Notes: generated from the letters alone by a model not told the origin. Shown: positions 34,212 to 42,243, counted from the first letter of the stretch. The stretch is 62,746 nt of DNA from CAZLKN01 sp964560135 (GCA_964560135.1 CAZLKN010000012.1:1-62746); one strand, 5' to 3'. Made by a program: numbers and translations.

Positions 34212-34895
34212 TCAGCCGCCGGGTGTCTCGAGGCCGAGCGCGCGGCAGCACAGACGGGCGATGCGCTCGCTCTGTGCTTCCAGCCCCCCCGATGCGCGTT
34301 GGAGCTCGGGGATCAGATTGACCACCCCGGTGACGACGATCGTGCCGGTGAGCTCGAGCTCGTCGTCGGCGAGCGGCGTGCCCAGGCGCCGTCCGAGCGC
34401 TTCGAACAGGCCGATGATCCGTTGGACGTTCTCCGTGCGCTGGTTCCGGATCACGGGCTGGGCTGACGCGAGCTCCTCGCGGATCACGTTGGCCAGGCGG
34501 GGGTCGACGGACACGTAGCCGATGAGCGCACGGATGACCTTCAGGATCGACGTATAGGGGTCGGCGGTGTCGCACGCCTCCGCGGCCTCGACGCCGGCGC
34601 GGAGCATCCCGGCGCTGGTCCGGCGGTAGAGCTCGACGAAGCACTCCTCCTTCGAATCGAAGTGCTCGTAGAAGGTGCTCTTCGACAGGCCCGCTTCAGC
34701 GACGATGTCCGCGACGCGGGTACCCTCGTACCCGCTCCGGCTCGCCAGCCGGCCCGCCGCGCGCAGCAGGTCGCGGCGCTGGCGGCGGTAGCGCTCCTCG
34801 TGCGAGACCTTGCCCCACGCCCGCCGCTGGCGACGCGGTGACGGATCGTGTACCTCCGGTGGTACGGGCCATCCGGCCTCGGGTGTCCGCGGCAT
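34212..34895 (-). CDS. TetR-family transcriptional regulator
   Basis: 227 residues from the ATG at 34895; an ATG 54 bases upstream is also in frame and neither has a clear ribosome-binding site. Helix-turn-helix: GYEGTRVADIVAEAGLSKST then FYEHFDSKEECF. The ligand domain is not assignable. It lies 49 bases upstream of the thiolase gene on the same strand and probably regulates that pair in response to an acyl-CoA or lipid. Confidence 0.85.
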   Translation of the reverse strand: MPRTPEAGWPVPPEVHDPSPRRQRRAWGKVSHEERYRRQRRDLLRAAGRLASRSGYEGTRVADIVAEAGLSKSTFYEHFDSKEECFVELYRRTSAGMLRAGVEAAEACDTADPYTSILKVIRALIGYVSVDPRLANVIREELASAQPVIRNQRTENVQRIIGLFEALGRRLGTPLADDELELTGTIVVTGVVNLIPELQRASGGLEAQSERIARLCCRALGLETPGG

Positions 34896-34999
34896 GGGCC
34901 CATGGTCGCACAGGGGGCCCCACCCCATCACCGCCCCCCGGAGGGCCATGGATGTGATGTGGACGAATACGGTCCCGCCCCTCCACGACGATCTGCTCG

Positions 35000-35005
35000 T
35001 ATGCT
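35000..35005 (+). promoter_or_regulatory. -10 hexamer TATGCT, leaderless start at 35012
   Basis: TATGCT ends 6 bases before an ATG at 35012 that is in frame with the RAM-domain gene. A transcript would start at that ATG, 45 bases before the TTG I prefer as the main translation start. Confidence 0.5.
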
Positions 35006-35039
35006 TCAGTCATGGAGGCCGTGGTTTCTGTCGAGGAGC

Positions 35040-35049
35040 AAGGAGGTGA
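35040..35049 (+). promoter_or_regulatory. full-length Shine-Dalgarno AAGGAGGTGA deciding a TTG start
   Basis: Ten bases perfectly complementary to the 16S 3' end, 7 bases before TTG at 35057. Such a strong site inside a potential longer reading frame argues that translation begins at the TTG, where the protein also begins to match its family. Confidence 0.7.
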
Positions 35050-35056
35050 GATCGGC

Positions 35057-35290
35057 TTGGCGGCAGCCTACATCCTCGTCTCCGTGGAGGCGGGGAAGGC
35101 CAGAGAGGTGCTCCGGGCGATCCGCGCCCTCGAAGGCGTCCACCAAGCCCACGCCTGCTGGGGTCAGCCCGACATCGTGGCGTTCATCGACCTCCCCGAC
35201 GACCACGACCTCGCCGAGGTCGTCCTCGGGAAGATCCACACCCTGCCCGGCGTGCGTTCCACCGAGACCCATCTGGTGGTGGACGTCTGA
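35057..35290 (+). CDS. stand-alone RAM (Lrp/AsnC ligand-binding) domain protein
   Basis: 77 residues from the TTG. AAYILVSVEAGKAREVLRAI, GVHQAHACWGQPDIVAFIDL and THLVVDV form the beta-alpha-beta RAM fold of Lrp/AsnC regulators, without a DNA-binding domain. Such proteins form rings that bind amino acids; their partners are usually unknown. An ATG at 35012 would add 15 residues that have no family counterpart. The stop is followed after 2 bases by the next gene. Confidence 0.82.
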   Translation: MAAAYILVSVEAGKAREVLRAIRALEGVHQAHACWGQPDIVAFIDLPDDHDLAEVVLGKIHTLPGVRSTETHLVVDV

Positions 35291-35292
35291 GC

Positions 35293-35730
35293 ATGCGGCG
35301 CGCGACGCTCCTCTGTGGATTGGTGCTCGGCGGCGTGCTCCTGTTCGCGGCTCCGGGCTTCGGGGACCCCATCCCCAGCCCGTCGCCGTCCCCGTCCCCG
35401 ACCCCGTCCCCGTCCCCGACGCTCTTGCCGCTCCCGACCACGCCCACGCCCACGCCCCAGCCCACGCCGACCCCGGAGCCGACGCCGTCGCCCACACCGG
35501 CCCCCACCGCCGAGGCGACGCCTGCCCCGGATCGCACACCCGTCCCCCGCACCCCGACACCGGTGCCGACGCCGGAGGAGGATGTGCTCCCGACTCCCCG
35601 GGTGACGCCCACGCCGACCCCGGAGCCCGATGGGGCGCCGCCCAGCCGTGCGCTCGGATGGATGGGCCTGTTCGGCTCGGTTCTGATGATCGGGGGGTCG
35701 GCGTTGATCTGGGTGCGCTACCTCCGGTAG
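35293..35730 (+). CDS. surface protein: signal peptide, Pro/Thr/Ser stalk, C-terminal membrane helix
   Basis: 145 residues. Signal peptide 1-24 (MRRATLLCGLVLGGVLLFAA), then about 90 residues of alternating Pro with Ser/Thr (PSPSPSPSPTPSPSP, PTPTPEPTPSPTP), and a membrane helix (WMGLFGSVLMIGGSALIWV) before a short basic end. There is no LPXTG. The stalk probably spans the cell wall and may be glycosylated. No globular domain is present, so it may be only an anchor or linker. The cupredoxin at 55210 has the same stalk-and-anchor tail. Confidence 0.7.
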   Translation: MRRATLLCGLVLGGVLLFAAPGFGDPIPSPSPSPSPTPSPSPTLLPLPTTPTPTPQPTPTPEPTPSPTPAPTAEATPAPDRTPVPRTPTPVPTPEEDVLPTPRVTPTPTPEPDGAPPSRALGWMGLFGSVLMIGGSALIWVRYLR

Positions 35731-35745
35731 GTGCGCAGCCCCATC

Positions 35746-36915
35746 TCAGCGTGAGGCGAGGTAGCCCCCGAGCCGGGCGACCGCTTCCTCGATCCGCTCC
35801 AGCGAGGTGGCGTAGGAGAAGCGGAGGTACCCCTCACCGCGGGAGCCGAAGTCGATCCCCGGCGTGACGGCGACACCCGTCGCCTCCAGCAGTTCGATGG
35901 CGAAGGACATCGAATCGGTGGTGAACGCCCGGGCGTCGGCGAACAGGTAGAAGGCGCCCTGCGGGCGGACGGGGACCGGCAGCCCGATCCGGGGGAGCTC
36001 GTCGAGGAGATACCGCCGTCGTTCGTCGAAGCGCAGCCGCATCGCTTCGACGTCCTCGTGGGCGTCGAGCGCCTCGAGGGCCGCCCACTGACCGAAGTCC
36101 GACGCGGAGATGAACAGGTTCTGCTGTAGCGCCTGTACCGCCCGCGCATGGGATGAGGGCACGACCAGATATCCGAGCCGCCAGCCCGTCATCGCGTAGC
36201 GCTTCGAGAATCCGCCCACGACGAAGGCATCGGGCTGGAACTCCAGCGCACTGCTCGCCGTCCCCTCGTAAACGAGGCCCTGGTAGATCTCATCGGACAC
36301 CAACGGCACGCCGGTGTGGGCAAGGGCTTCGAGGACGTCGGGCCCGGTAAGCGCCCCGGTTGGGTTGGCCGGCGAATTGACGACGATCGCGCGCGTGCGC
36401 CGCCCGATCGCGTGGCGAACCCGATCGGGGTCGTAGGCGAAACCGGCGCCGGCGTCGACGGGAACAGCCCGTGTCCGGACGCCCAGAGCGCGCGCGATGT
36501 TCGGGTAACAGGGATAGCCGGGATCGGTCACGATGATCTCGTCGCCCTCATCGCAAAGCGTCGCGAAGGCCAGGAGCAGGCCCGCGGACGACCCCACGGT
36601 GATCACGACGCGAGCCGGATCCACGGCGACACCGTGATCGGTCAGGAGCCTCGCCGCGATGGCCTCTCTCAAGGGTTGGATCCCGAGGGAATGCGTGTAG
36701 TGGGTGCGCCCCGCTTCGATGGCCCAGACGCCGGCTTTGACGGCGGACGGCGGGGTGGGGAAGTCGGGTTCACCCACCTCGAGGTGGACGATGTCGCGTC
36801 CGGACATCTCGAGTTCCTGGGCGCGCTCCATGATCTCCATCACGAGAAAATGACCCACGGACCGCGCGCGTTCGGATGGAAGACTCACCTGCCCACGATG
36901 CCGCATCGCCGGCAT
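35746..36915 (-). CDS. class I/II pyridoxal-phosphate aminotransferase
   Basis: 389 residues. HLEVGEPDFPTP, TVGSSAGLLLAFATLCDEGD, NSPANPTGA, SDEIYQGLVYEG, the Schiff-base Lys in GGFSKRYAMTGWRLGY, and the substrate Arg in YLRFSYATS are those of fold type I aspartate/alanine-type aminotransferases. The substrate cannot be fixed by eye. A start at 36906 (next ATG) is equally possible. It diverges from the whiB-like gene. Confidence 0.88.
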   Translation of the reverse strand: MPAMRHRGQVSLPSERARSVGHFLVMEIMERAQELEMSGRDIVHLEVGEPDFPTPPSAVKAGVWAIEAGRTHYTHSLGIQPLREAIAARLLTDHGVAVDPARVVITVGSSAGLLLAFATLCDEGDEIIVTDPGYPCYPNIARALGVRTRAVPVDAGAGFAYDPDRVRHAIGRRTRAIVVNSPANPTGALTGPDVLEALAHTGVPLVSDEIYQGLVYEGTASSALEFQPDAFVVGGFSKRYAMTGWRLGYLVVPSSHARAVQALQQNLFISASDFGQWAALEALDAHEDVEAMRLRFDERRRYLLDELPRIGLPVPVRPQGAFYLFADARAFTTDSMSFAIELLEATGVAVTPGIDFGSRGEGYLRFSYATSLERIEEAVARLGGYLASR

Positions 36916-36951
36916 CGTGGCACGTCGCAGGAATGGAGCGAGACCCCCCTC

Positions 36952-36979
36952 TTGACAGAAATCAACACATCTCTACAAT
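36952..36979 (+). promoter_or_regulatory. near-consensus housekeeping promoter of the WhiB gene
   Basis: TTGACA at 36952-36957, a 16-base spacer and TACAAT at 36974-36979, in an unusually AT-rich patch for this genome. Transcription would start near 36986, leaving a leader of about 120 bases before the GTG at 37107. Confidence 0.75.
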
Positions 36980-37005
36980 GACACAAGTGTAATTACGACT
37001 GTGTC
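36980..37005 (+). repeat. inverted repeat at the WhiB transcription start
   Basis: GACACA (36980-36985) and TGTGTC (37000-37005) flank 14 bases; an inner ACAC-AA-GTGT palindrome overlaps the left arm. It begins right after the -10 box, where a repressor operator or an RNA hairpin would act. Confidence 0.45.
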
Positions 37006-37106
37006 GTTCCTTGTGTCCGTGGAGTTGGGGGGCGATGGAGCGGCGGAGACGGCGACCCGGGACCGGGATGAACTCCGGATGGGTCCCACGGAGAAAGGGG
37101 TCGGGC

Positions 37107-37436
37107 GTGTGGCGCATACGGTACGACTGGCAGGAGCGGGCGGCGTGCATCGAAGCGGACCCGGACCTGTTCTTCCCCGAGCGTGGGAGCCCAGGTGATT
37201 CTGCGAAACGCGTGTGCGTGAATTGCGACGTCCGTCTCGACTGCCTCGAATACGCGCTCGCCAACGGTGAGCGCTACGGGATCTGGGGCGGCTTGACCGA
37301 ACGCGAACGGACACGACTGCGGAGGCAGGCATCGCAGTTGTTCGCGGCGGTGTGTGAAGGCGAGGACATCCGGGATGTTCTCCACCGAGTGGCGGCCGTT
37401 CGGATCGGTCGGCGTCATGCACGTGCCGCATCCTGA
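37107..37436 (+). CDS. WhiB-family iron-sulphur transcription factor
   Basis: 109 residues. Four cysteine ligands C14, C37, C40, C46 (CX22CX2CX5C), then the family turn GIWGGLTERERTRLRRQ. The C terminus is basic (RIGRRHARAAS) but lacks the RGRP AT-hook of WhiB7. I start at the GTG because AAGGGG lies 6 bases upstream; an ATG at 37068 is also in frame. WhiB proteins bind a 4Fe-4S cluster and work with the sigma factor. It has a strong promoter and a long leader. Confidence 0.85.
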   Translation: MWRIRYDWQERAACIEADPDLFFPERGSPGDSAKRVCVNCDVRLDCLEYALANGERYGIWGGLTERERTRLRRQASQLFAAVCEGEDIRDVLHRVAAVRIGRRHARAAS

Positions 37437-37528
37437 CAACGCGTTCCCCACTCGCTGTTGTCGACCGCGTGGTCGTTGCGACAACCGACTTGGCGTGCAC
37501 GGGATGTCCGATGCATGTGTTGAGAACC

Positions 37529-37557
37529 TTCACACGTGCATGAACGACGGCTATGGT
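37529..37557 (+). promoter_or_regulatory. promoter of the histone-like gene
   Basis: TTCACA at 37529-37534, a 17-base spacer and TATGGT at 37552-37557. The predicted start near 37564 leaves a leader of about 75 bases ending in the strong Shine-Dalgarno AAAGGAGGTGA at 37623-37633. Confidence 0.65.
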
Positions 37558-37637
37558 AGTTCCGCTTCGACTGATTGAACGTATGCAGCGCTGACGATCC
37601 ACCAGAGGTCATCCGATCGAGGAAAGGAGGTGACCGG

Positions 37638-38016
37638 ATGCCGACGAAGAAGGCGGCCAAGCGGCCAGCCAAGAAGAAGACGGCTGCGAAGCGGAAGCCG
37701 GCGGCCAAGAAGAAGACCGCCGCCAAGCGGAAGCCCGCAGCGAAGAAGAAGACGGCTGCCAAGAAGAAGAAGCCGGCAGCGAAGCGTAAGCCGGCGGCCA
37801 AGAAGAAGACGGCTGCCAAGNNNNNNNNNNNNNNNNNNNNNNNNNNNNNNNNNNNNNNNNNNNNNNNNNNNNNNNNNNNNNNNNNNNNNNNNNNNNNNNN
37901 NNNNNNNNNNNNNNNNNNNNAAGCCGGCAGCGAAGAAGAAGACGGCTGCCAAGAAGAAGAAGCCGGCTGCGAAGCGTAAGCCGGCAGCGAAGAAGAAGAC
38001 CTCTCGCAAGAGGTAA
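37638..38016 (+). CDS. lysine/alanine/proline-repeat histone H1-like DNA-binding protein (interrupted by assembly gap)
   Basis: Starts MPTKKAAKRPAKKK and continues in near-repeats of PAAKKKTAAKRK (units of roughly 10-14 residues). After 100 N the sequence resumes with KPAAKKKTAAKKK and ends TSRKR before a TAA at 38014-38016. The two sides are out of frame by one base only because the N run has an arbitrary length, so the true number of repeats is unknown. Such proteins resemble the C-terminal tail of eukaryotic H1 and bacterial HctB/AlgP-like tails and should compact DNA. A perfect long Shine-Dalgarno implies high expression. Confidence 0.8.
37821..37920. other. assembly gap, 100 N
   Basis: Exactly 100 N, the conventional placeholder for a gap of unknown size. 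It falls inside a run of near-identical 36-42 base coding repeats, so the assembly most likely broke on the repeat. Confidence 0.98.
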
Positions 38017-38040
38017 CCGTGCTGCCCTTCAGGGGTTAGA

Positions 38041-38068
38041 GCTCCCCCGCGGAGTCCCGCGGGGGAGC
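38041..38068 (+). terminator. strong GC hairpin after the histone-like gene
   Basis: GCTCCCCCGCGG, loop AGTC, CCGCGGGGGAGC: a perfect 12-base-pair stem starting 25 bases after the stop. No U-tract follows. It separates the histone-like gene from the cation efflux gene. Confidence 0.75.
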
Positions 38069-38097
38069 GCTATCTTCGGGGAGGATCCGGAGAACGC

Positions 38098-39087
38098 ATG
38101 GAAACGGGGCGATCTGTAGGACGCACCGGAGATTTCAAGGAGCATCCGCACTCCCACGGCACCGCCACGGAGATCCTCGCGGTAGGTACCGCGACCGGCA
38201 TCAGAGCCCTGAAGGTCGGTGCCGTCGGGCTGCTTCTGACGGCGGCGGTCCAGTTCGCGGTCGTCGCGATCGGTGGGAGCGTGGGGCTGTTCGCCGACGC
38301 CCTCCACAACCTGGGCGACATCCTCACGACGATCGCGCTCTGGATCGCATTCGCTGCGACCAGGCGCGCGGCGGACCGCCGCTACACGTTCGGCTACCAA
38401 CGGTTCGAGGACCTGGCCGGCCTCGGCATCGTCCTCGCCATCCTCGGCTCCGGAGCACTGGCCGTCTACGAGGGCATCTCCCACCATCTCCGGGGTGATG
38501 TACCCAGTCATCTGGGCCTGGGGGTGATCGCCGCAGCGGTGGGTGTGGTCGGCAACGAGGCAGTCGCCCAGGTCAAGATCCGGGCGGGCCGTCGGATCGG
38601 ATCGCCGTCCCTGATGGCCGAAGGGCAGCACTCGCGGGTCGACGGCCTCGCCTCGCTGGCCGTCGTCCTCGGACTCGGCGGGGTGGCGATCGGTTGGCAT
38701 TGGGCGGACGCCGTCGTCGCCGTGGGGATCGGGTCGTTCATCGTCGCTCTCGGGATCCGTGCGGGGACGCCGATCATCGGGAGGTTGGTCGATCGCGTGG
38801 ATCCGGCGGTCGTGGAACGCGTGGCACGCGTCGCCATCGGCGTGGAGGAGGTGCACGAGGTACACGACATCCGTGTCCGCTGGGCCGGCCGGAGCCTCTA
38901 CGTACTGCTGCACATCTCTCTGCCCGGCAGGCTGACGATCGAAGAGGGTCACGCCATCGGCGAGGAGGTCCGGCAGGGGATCGTCCACGCGCTGCCCAAT
39001 GTGATCCAGGTCGACGTCCACGTCGACCCGTTCCCCCGGGGTGGCCCGGACCGGGAAGCGACAGGGCCTCCCGTCGAGGATGTCTAG
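38098..39087 (+). CDS. cation diffusion facilitator (zinc/divalent metal efflux)
   Basis: 329 residues. Six membrane helices with the metal site residues in SVGLFADALHNLGD and in EGQHSRVDGLAS (two HXXXD pairs, zinc-type), then a cytoplasmic ferredoxin-like domain (EVHDIRVRWAGRSLYVLLHI). A His-containing N terminus (EHPHSHGT) may add metal binding. It exchanges metal ions for protons across the cytoplasmic membrane. Unlinked in function to its neighbours. Confidence 0.88.
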   Translation: METGRSVGRTGDFKEHPHSHGTATEILAVGTATGIRALKVGAVGLLLTAAVQFAVVAIGGSVGLFADALHNLGDILTTIALWIAFAATRRAADRRYTFGYQRFEDLAGLGIVLAILGSGALAVYEGISHHLRGDVPSHLGLGVIAAAVGVVGNEAVAQVKIRAGRRIGSPSLMAEGQHSRVDGLASLAVVLGLGGVAIGWHWADAVVAVGIGSFIVALGIRAGTPIIGRLVDRVDPAVVERVARVAIGVEEVHEVHDIRVRWAGRSLYVLLHISLPGRLTIEEGHAIGEEVRQGIVHALPNVIQVDVHVDPFPRGGPDREATGPPVEDV

Positions 39088-39102
39088 GGGCACACTGTTG
39101 AT

Positions 39103-41526
39103 GTGTCGTTGAAGGAGCGCTTCGCGGAGGCCTGGACGGAAGCCCGGCGTGTCCACCGGGCCGGGGGATCCGGTGCGCGGGCGGCCGAAGCCCACGCAGA
39201 GATGGTGGACGCGATCGTCGCCGGGCTGTTCGCCGATGCGCTCCCAGCCACCGGGGGCCGGGAAGCAGGGGTCGCGCTGCTGGCGGTCGGAGGATACGGT
39301 CGCGGGGAGCTGCTCCCCGGATCGGATCTGGATCTGCTCCTGCTCCACCGGGGTTGGGCGCTCGCGGATGTGGAGGCGCTGACCCGGGGTGTTACGTATC
39401 CGCTGTGGGACGCGGGCCGGGAGGTGGGTCACCGTGTCCGCGATCCGAAGGAGGCTCTCAGCAGCCTCGGGGAGGTGGAGGAGGCGGCCGCGATCCTCGA
39501 CGCCCGCCTTCTCGCAGGCGACCGCGGTCTGTACCGGGAGTTCCAAGCCGATGTGGTGCGCATCCTGCAGCGGGGGCGTGCGGCGTTCTTCCGGGCCCTC
39601 GCGGCGGCGACCGCGGAGCGGCACACGAGGCACGGCCACGCCGGACATCTGCTCGAGCCGGACATCCGCGACGCGGCGGGCGGCTTGCGGGACCTGCACA
39701 CGCTCGGCTGGGCGGCGGCGCTGCTCTCGGGGGACCGGAGTCTGCGGACGTTGGAGGAGAGCGGAGCGATGTCTGCCGAGGATCGTGCCGCCTTGGAGGC
39801 GGCGCACGGATTCCTCCTCGAGGTCCGCATCGAGAGTCATCTGCTGGCCGGCCGCAGAGAGGACCGGTTGTACCTCGAGAACCAGGACGATCTGGGCCGA
39901 CGCCTCGGCTTCACCCGAAGCGACGGGGCGGAAGCCGGCGACGGATTGATGCAGGAGATCTACCGGCACGCGCGAGGCGTGGAGGCGGTCGTCACGGCCG
40001 TCTGGGAGCGACTGGCGAAACGACGGCGGATCTGGGGCTCGCGGGTGCGGACGCTCGGGGACGGCTGTGTGCTCCGCGAAGGCCACGTGGACGTCGTGGC
40101 GGTTCCGGGTGTCCACGAGGACCCGGCAGGATGGCTTCGCGGTTTCCGTCACGCGCTGCGGGAAGGCGTCCGCGTTTCCCCGTCGTCGGTGGCGCGCCTG
40201 TCGAGGGCCGTCGCTGAGCCGGGAGAGGTTCCGTGGACGCCGGATGCCCGCGAGGTGTTCGTCGACATCCTCCGGTGGGGGCCTGCGAGCATCGAGGTGC
40301 TGGAGACGATCGACCGGTCGGGGCTGCTCGAGGCGCTGATCCCCGAGTGGCGGACGGTGCGCTGCCTGCCCCAACGCGACCTGTACCACCGCTACACCGT
40401 GGACATGCACCTGTTCACCGCGGTCGCCGAGCTGACGGCCCTGCGGGCCTCCTCCGAGGAGGATGTTGTGGAGGCGTGGTCGCGTGTCGGCGAGGCGACC
40501 TCGCTGACCGTCGCCCTTTTCCTGCACGATGCCGGAAAGGGCCGCGGTGGCGACCACTCCGCGGTGGGGGCCGAGCTCGCGGGACACACGGGCCGGCGCA
40601 TGGGACTGACGGCGGACCAGGTCGAGGAGGTCGTGTTCCTGGTCCGCGACCATCTCACCCTGGCGGATCTGGCGACACACCGGGACATCGCCGACCCGAA
40701 GACGGTTCGCGAGCTGGCCGGCCGGGCCGGGTCGTCTCGACGGCTCGCGATGCTGTACCTGCATACCCGCGCCGATGCGCTGGCCACCGGTCCGGAAGCC
40801 TGGTCGACGTTCCGTGCGGCCCTGATCGGCGAGCTCTACGGCCGGACCCTCCGTTTCATGGAGGAGGGTGTGCTCGAACCGGAGCGTGCTCCCCCCGTGC
40901 CGCCCCAGGTCACGGAACTCGGCCCCCGGGAGGTCCGGATGAGCGTCGAGCGAGCATCCGGTCACGACGAGGTGCGCGTCGTCACCGCGGATCGGTACGG
41001 CCTGTTCGCGACGGTCTGCGGGGTGTTCGCGCTGCGGGGGATCGATGTGCACGCCGCCGAAGTCTCCACCGTCGACGGGATCGCGGTGGAGTCGTTCCAC
41101 GTTCGTGGTGCCCATGGGCCGGTCCCCGACGAGCGGTGGGAGCGCGTCCGGATGGATCTTGCAGCCGCACTCGAGGGCCGCCTCGATGTTGATGCTGCCC
41201 TCCGCAAGAAGGCGGCCCACGGACGGCGGCCGCGGCTCCCGACGAAGACGGCCGGCGTCCATGTCGACGAGGCGGCGTCCGACGTCGACACGGTGATCGA
41301 GGTGCGATCCGGCGACCGCCTCGGGCTGCTCCGTGACATCACCAAGGCCTTGGCGGACGCCGGATGCGACCTGCGGATGGCCAAGGTCGCCACCTACGGG
41401 AACCAGGTGGTGGATGTGTTCTATATACGGGACACAGCGGGCCGCCCCATCCGGGATGCGGCGCGTCTGGCGGGGATACGGACATCGCTGGAAGCGGCGG
41501 TCGGCTCCGTTCCGACGACGCGGTGA
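39103..41526 (+). CDS. glnD: PII uridylyl/adenylyltransferase and deuridylylase GlnD
   Basis: 807 residues, GTG start. Nucleotidyltransferase: GGYGRGELLPGSDLDLLLL (G-S-x-x-D-x-D). Then the GlnE-like helical region EPDIRDAAGGLRDLHTL, an HD domain (LFLHDAGKGRGGDHS, with a further His in VRDHLTLAD) and two C-terminal ACT domains (RVVTADRYGLFATVCGVFAL; EVRSGDRLGLLRDITKAL). It modifies PII at Tyr51 when glutamine is low. Two PII genes lie 9-11 kb downstream in the window. In actinobacteria the modification is often adenylylation, which cannot be told from sequence. Confidence 0.93.
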   Translation: MSLKERFAEAWTEARRVHRAGGSGARAAEAHAEMVDAIVAGLFADALPATGGREAGVALLAVGGYGRGELLPGSDLDLLLLHRGWALADVEALTRGVTYPLWDAGREVGHRVRDPKEALSSLGEVEEAAAILDARLLAGDRGLYREFQADVVRILQRGRAAFFRALAAATAERHTRHGHAGHLLEPDIRDAAGGLRDLHTLGWAAALLSGDRSLRTLEESGAMSAEDRAALEAAHGFLLEVRIESHLLAGRREDRLYLENQDDLGRRLGFTRSDGAEAGDGLMQEIYRHARGVEAVVTAVWERLAKRRRIWGSRVRTLGDGCVLREGHVDVVAVPGVHEDPAGWLRGFRHALREGVRVSPSSVARLSRAVAEPGEVPWTPDAREVFVDILRWGPASIEVLETIDRSGLLEALIPEWRTVRCLPQRDLYHRYTVDMHLFTAVAELTALRASSEEDVVEAWSRVGEATSLTVALFLHDAGKGRGGDHSAVGAELAGHTGRRMGLTADQVEEVVFLVRDHLTLADLATHRDIADPKTVRELAGRAGSSRRLAMLYLHTRADALATGPEAWSTFRAALIGELYGRTLRFMEEGVLEPERAPPVPPQVTELGPREVRMSVERASGHDEVRVVTADRYGLFATVCGVFALRGIDVHAAEVSTVDGIAVESFHVRGAHGPVPDERWERVRMDLAAALEGRLDVDAALRKKAAHGRRPRLPTKTAGVHVDEAASDVDTVIEVRSGDRLGLLRDITKALADAGCDLRMAKVATYGNQVVDVFYIRDTAGRPIRDAARLAGIRTSLEAAVGSVPTTR

Positions 41527-41615
41527 CGGCGAAGACGTCCGGCTACCCGTATCCCCCCGGGGCGGGTGAGCCGGGAGCCGGTCGAGGTCACGTTGCTCTC
41601 CCGGTCCGGCTCGCC

Positions 41616-41621
41616 TACCGT
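41616..41621 (+). promoter_or_regulatory. -10 hexamer TACCGT, leaderless NUDIX gene
   Basis: TACCGT ends 6 bases before the ATG at 41628, with no Shine-Dalgarno sequence. Confidence 0.5.
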
Positions 41622-41627
41622 TGGCCG

Positions 41628-42071
41628 ATGTTCCGGATCGGTGTGGGTGCGGTGATCACCAACGAGCGGGGCGAGGTGCTGCTGTGCCGACGCACCGACT
41701 ACGACCTGTGGAACCTGCCCGGGGGCGGCATGGAGCCGGGAGAGGCCCCCTGGGAGGCGGCGGTCCGCGAGACCCTGGAGGAGGTCGGGGTCGAGGTGGA
41801 GGTCACCGGGCTCGTCGGCCTCTACTTCAAAGCGGACACCGATGAGCTCTACCTGGCCTTCCGGTGCCGGATCGTGGGCGGTGAGCTGCGGACCACAGAC
41901 GAGGCGGACGCGATCGAGTACTTCACCCCCGACGACCTCCCGGAGAATCTCAGCCCGCGGCAGGTGCAGCGCATCCACGATGCGCTCGCCGGTACGGAGG
42001 TCGCCTTCCGTACCCAGGCCGGGCCGGGGGCGCGCGAGCTGATCGAGCGCGGCCTGATCGACCCCCGTTGA
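41628..42071 (+). CDS. NUDIX hydrolase
   Basis: 147 residues. The NUDIX box is complete: GGGMEPGEAPWEAAVRETLE then EVGVEV (GX5EX7REUXEEXGU). It hydrolyses nucleoside diphosphate derivatives; the substrate is open. The N terminus MFRIGVGAVITNERGEVLLC fits the family, so the longer in-frame region upstream is not coding. One base separates its TGA from the reverse-strand remnant. Confidence 0.88.
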   Translation: MFRIGVGAVITNERGEVLLCRRTDYDLWNLPGGGMEPGEAPWEAAVRETLEEVGVEVEVTGLVGLYFKADTDELYLAFRCRIVGGELRTTDEADAIEYFTPDDLPENLSPRQVQRIHDALAGTEVAFRTQAGPGARELIERGLIDPR

Positions 42072-42072
42072 G

Positions 42073-42243
42073 TCAGCGGGTCCACAGGGGGTGCCCGGGG
42101 AACTCGACGCCCGGGGGAAGATTCGCGGCGGCGATCGGTGGCTGGGCCTCCGGCGCCACGGGGAGGACGCCCGCCCAGACGGGGAACGACTGATCCTCCT
42201 CGGGATCTTCCGAAGATGCGGGGCCCCGCCTCAGCAGCGCCAC
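42073..42243 (-). pseudogene. C-terminal remnant of a pyridoxamine-phosphate-oxidase-like FMN protein
   Basis: 56 codons directly after the kinase-like gene on the reverse strand. FPVWAGVLPV followed by LPPGVEFPGHP matches the end of actinobacterial PPOX-type flavin proteins (pattern WAG-LP...LPPGV..P), while the preceding 130 or so residues of the FMN barrel are absent. It begins with a GTG four bases after the previous stop, so it might still be translated. I read it as the stump of a deleted gene. The family match is from memory of the motif. Confidence 0.45.

Noticed and set aside
37575..37979. Frame running through the N gap and continuing as an acidic Cys/Glu sequence
   Set aside because: The switch from Lys/Ala/Pro to Glu/Cys/Gly is a frame artefact of the arbitrary 100 N; the correct frame after the gap again gives Lys/Ala/Pro repeats.
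37647..38001. Short direct repeats that could suggest a CRISPR or satellite array
   Set aside because: They are coding repeats of the histone-like protein, in one frame, with no spacers.
38029..41262. 1077-codon open frame on the reverse strand
   Set aside because: It is antisense to the cation efflux and glnD genes, which have complete family motifs. Its composition is the usual high-GC shadow and it shows no domain.
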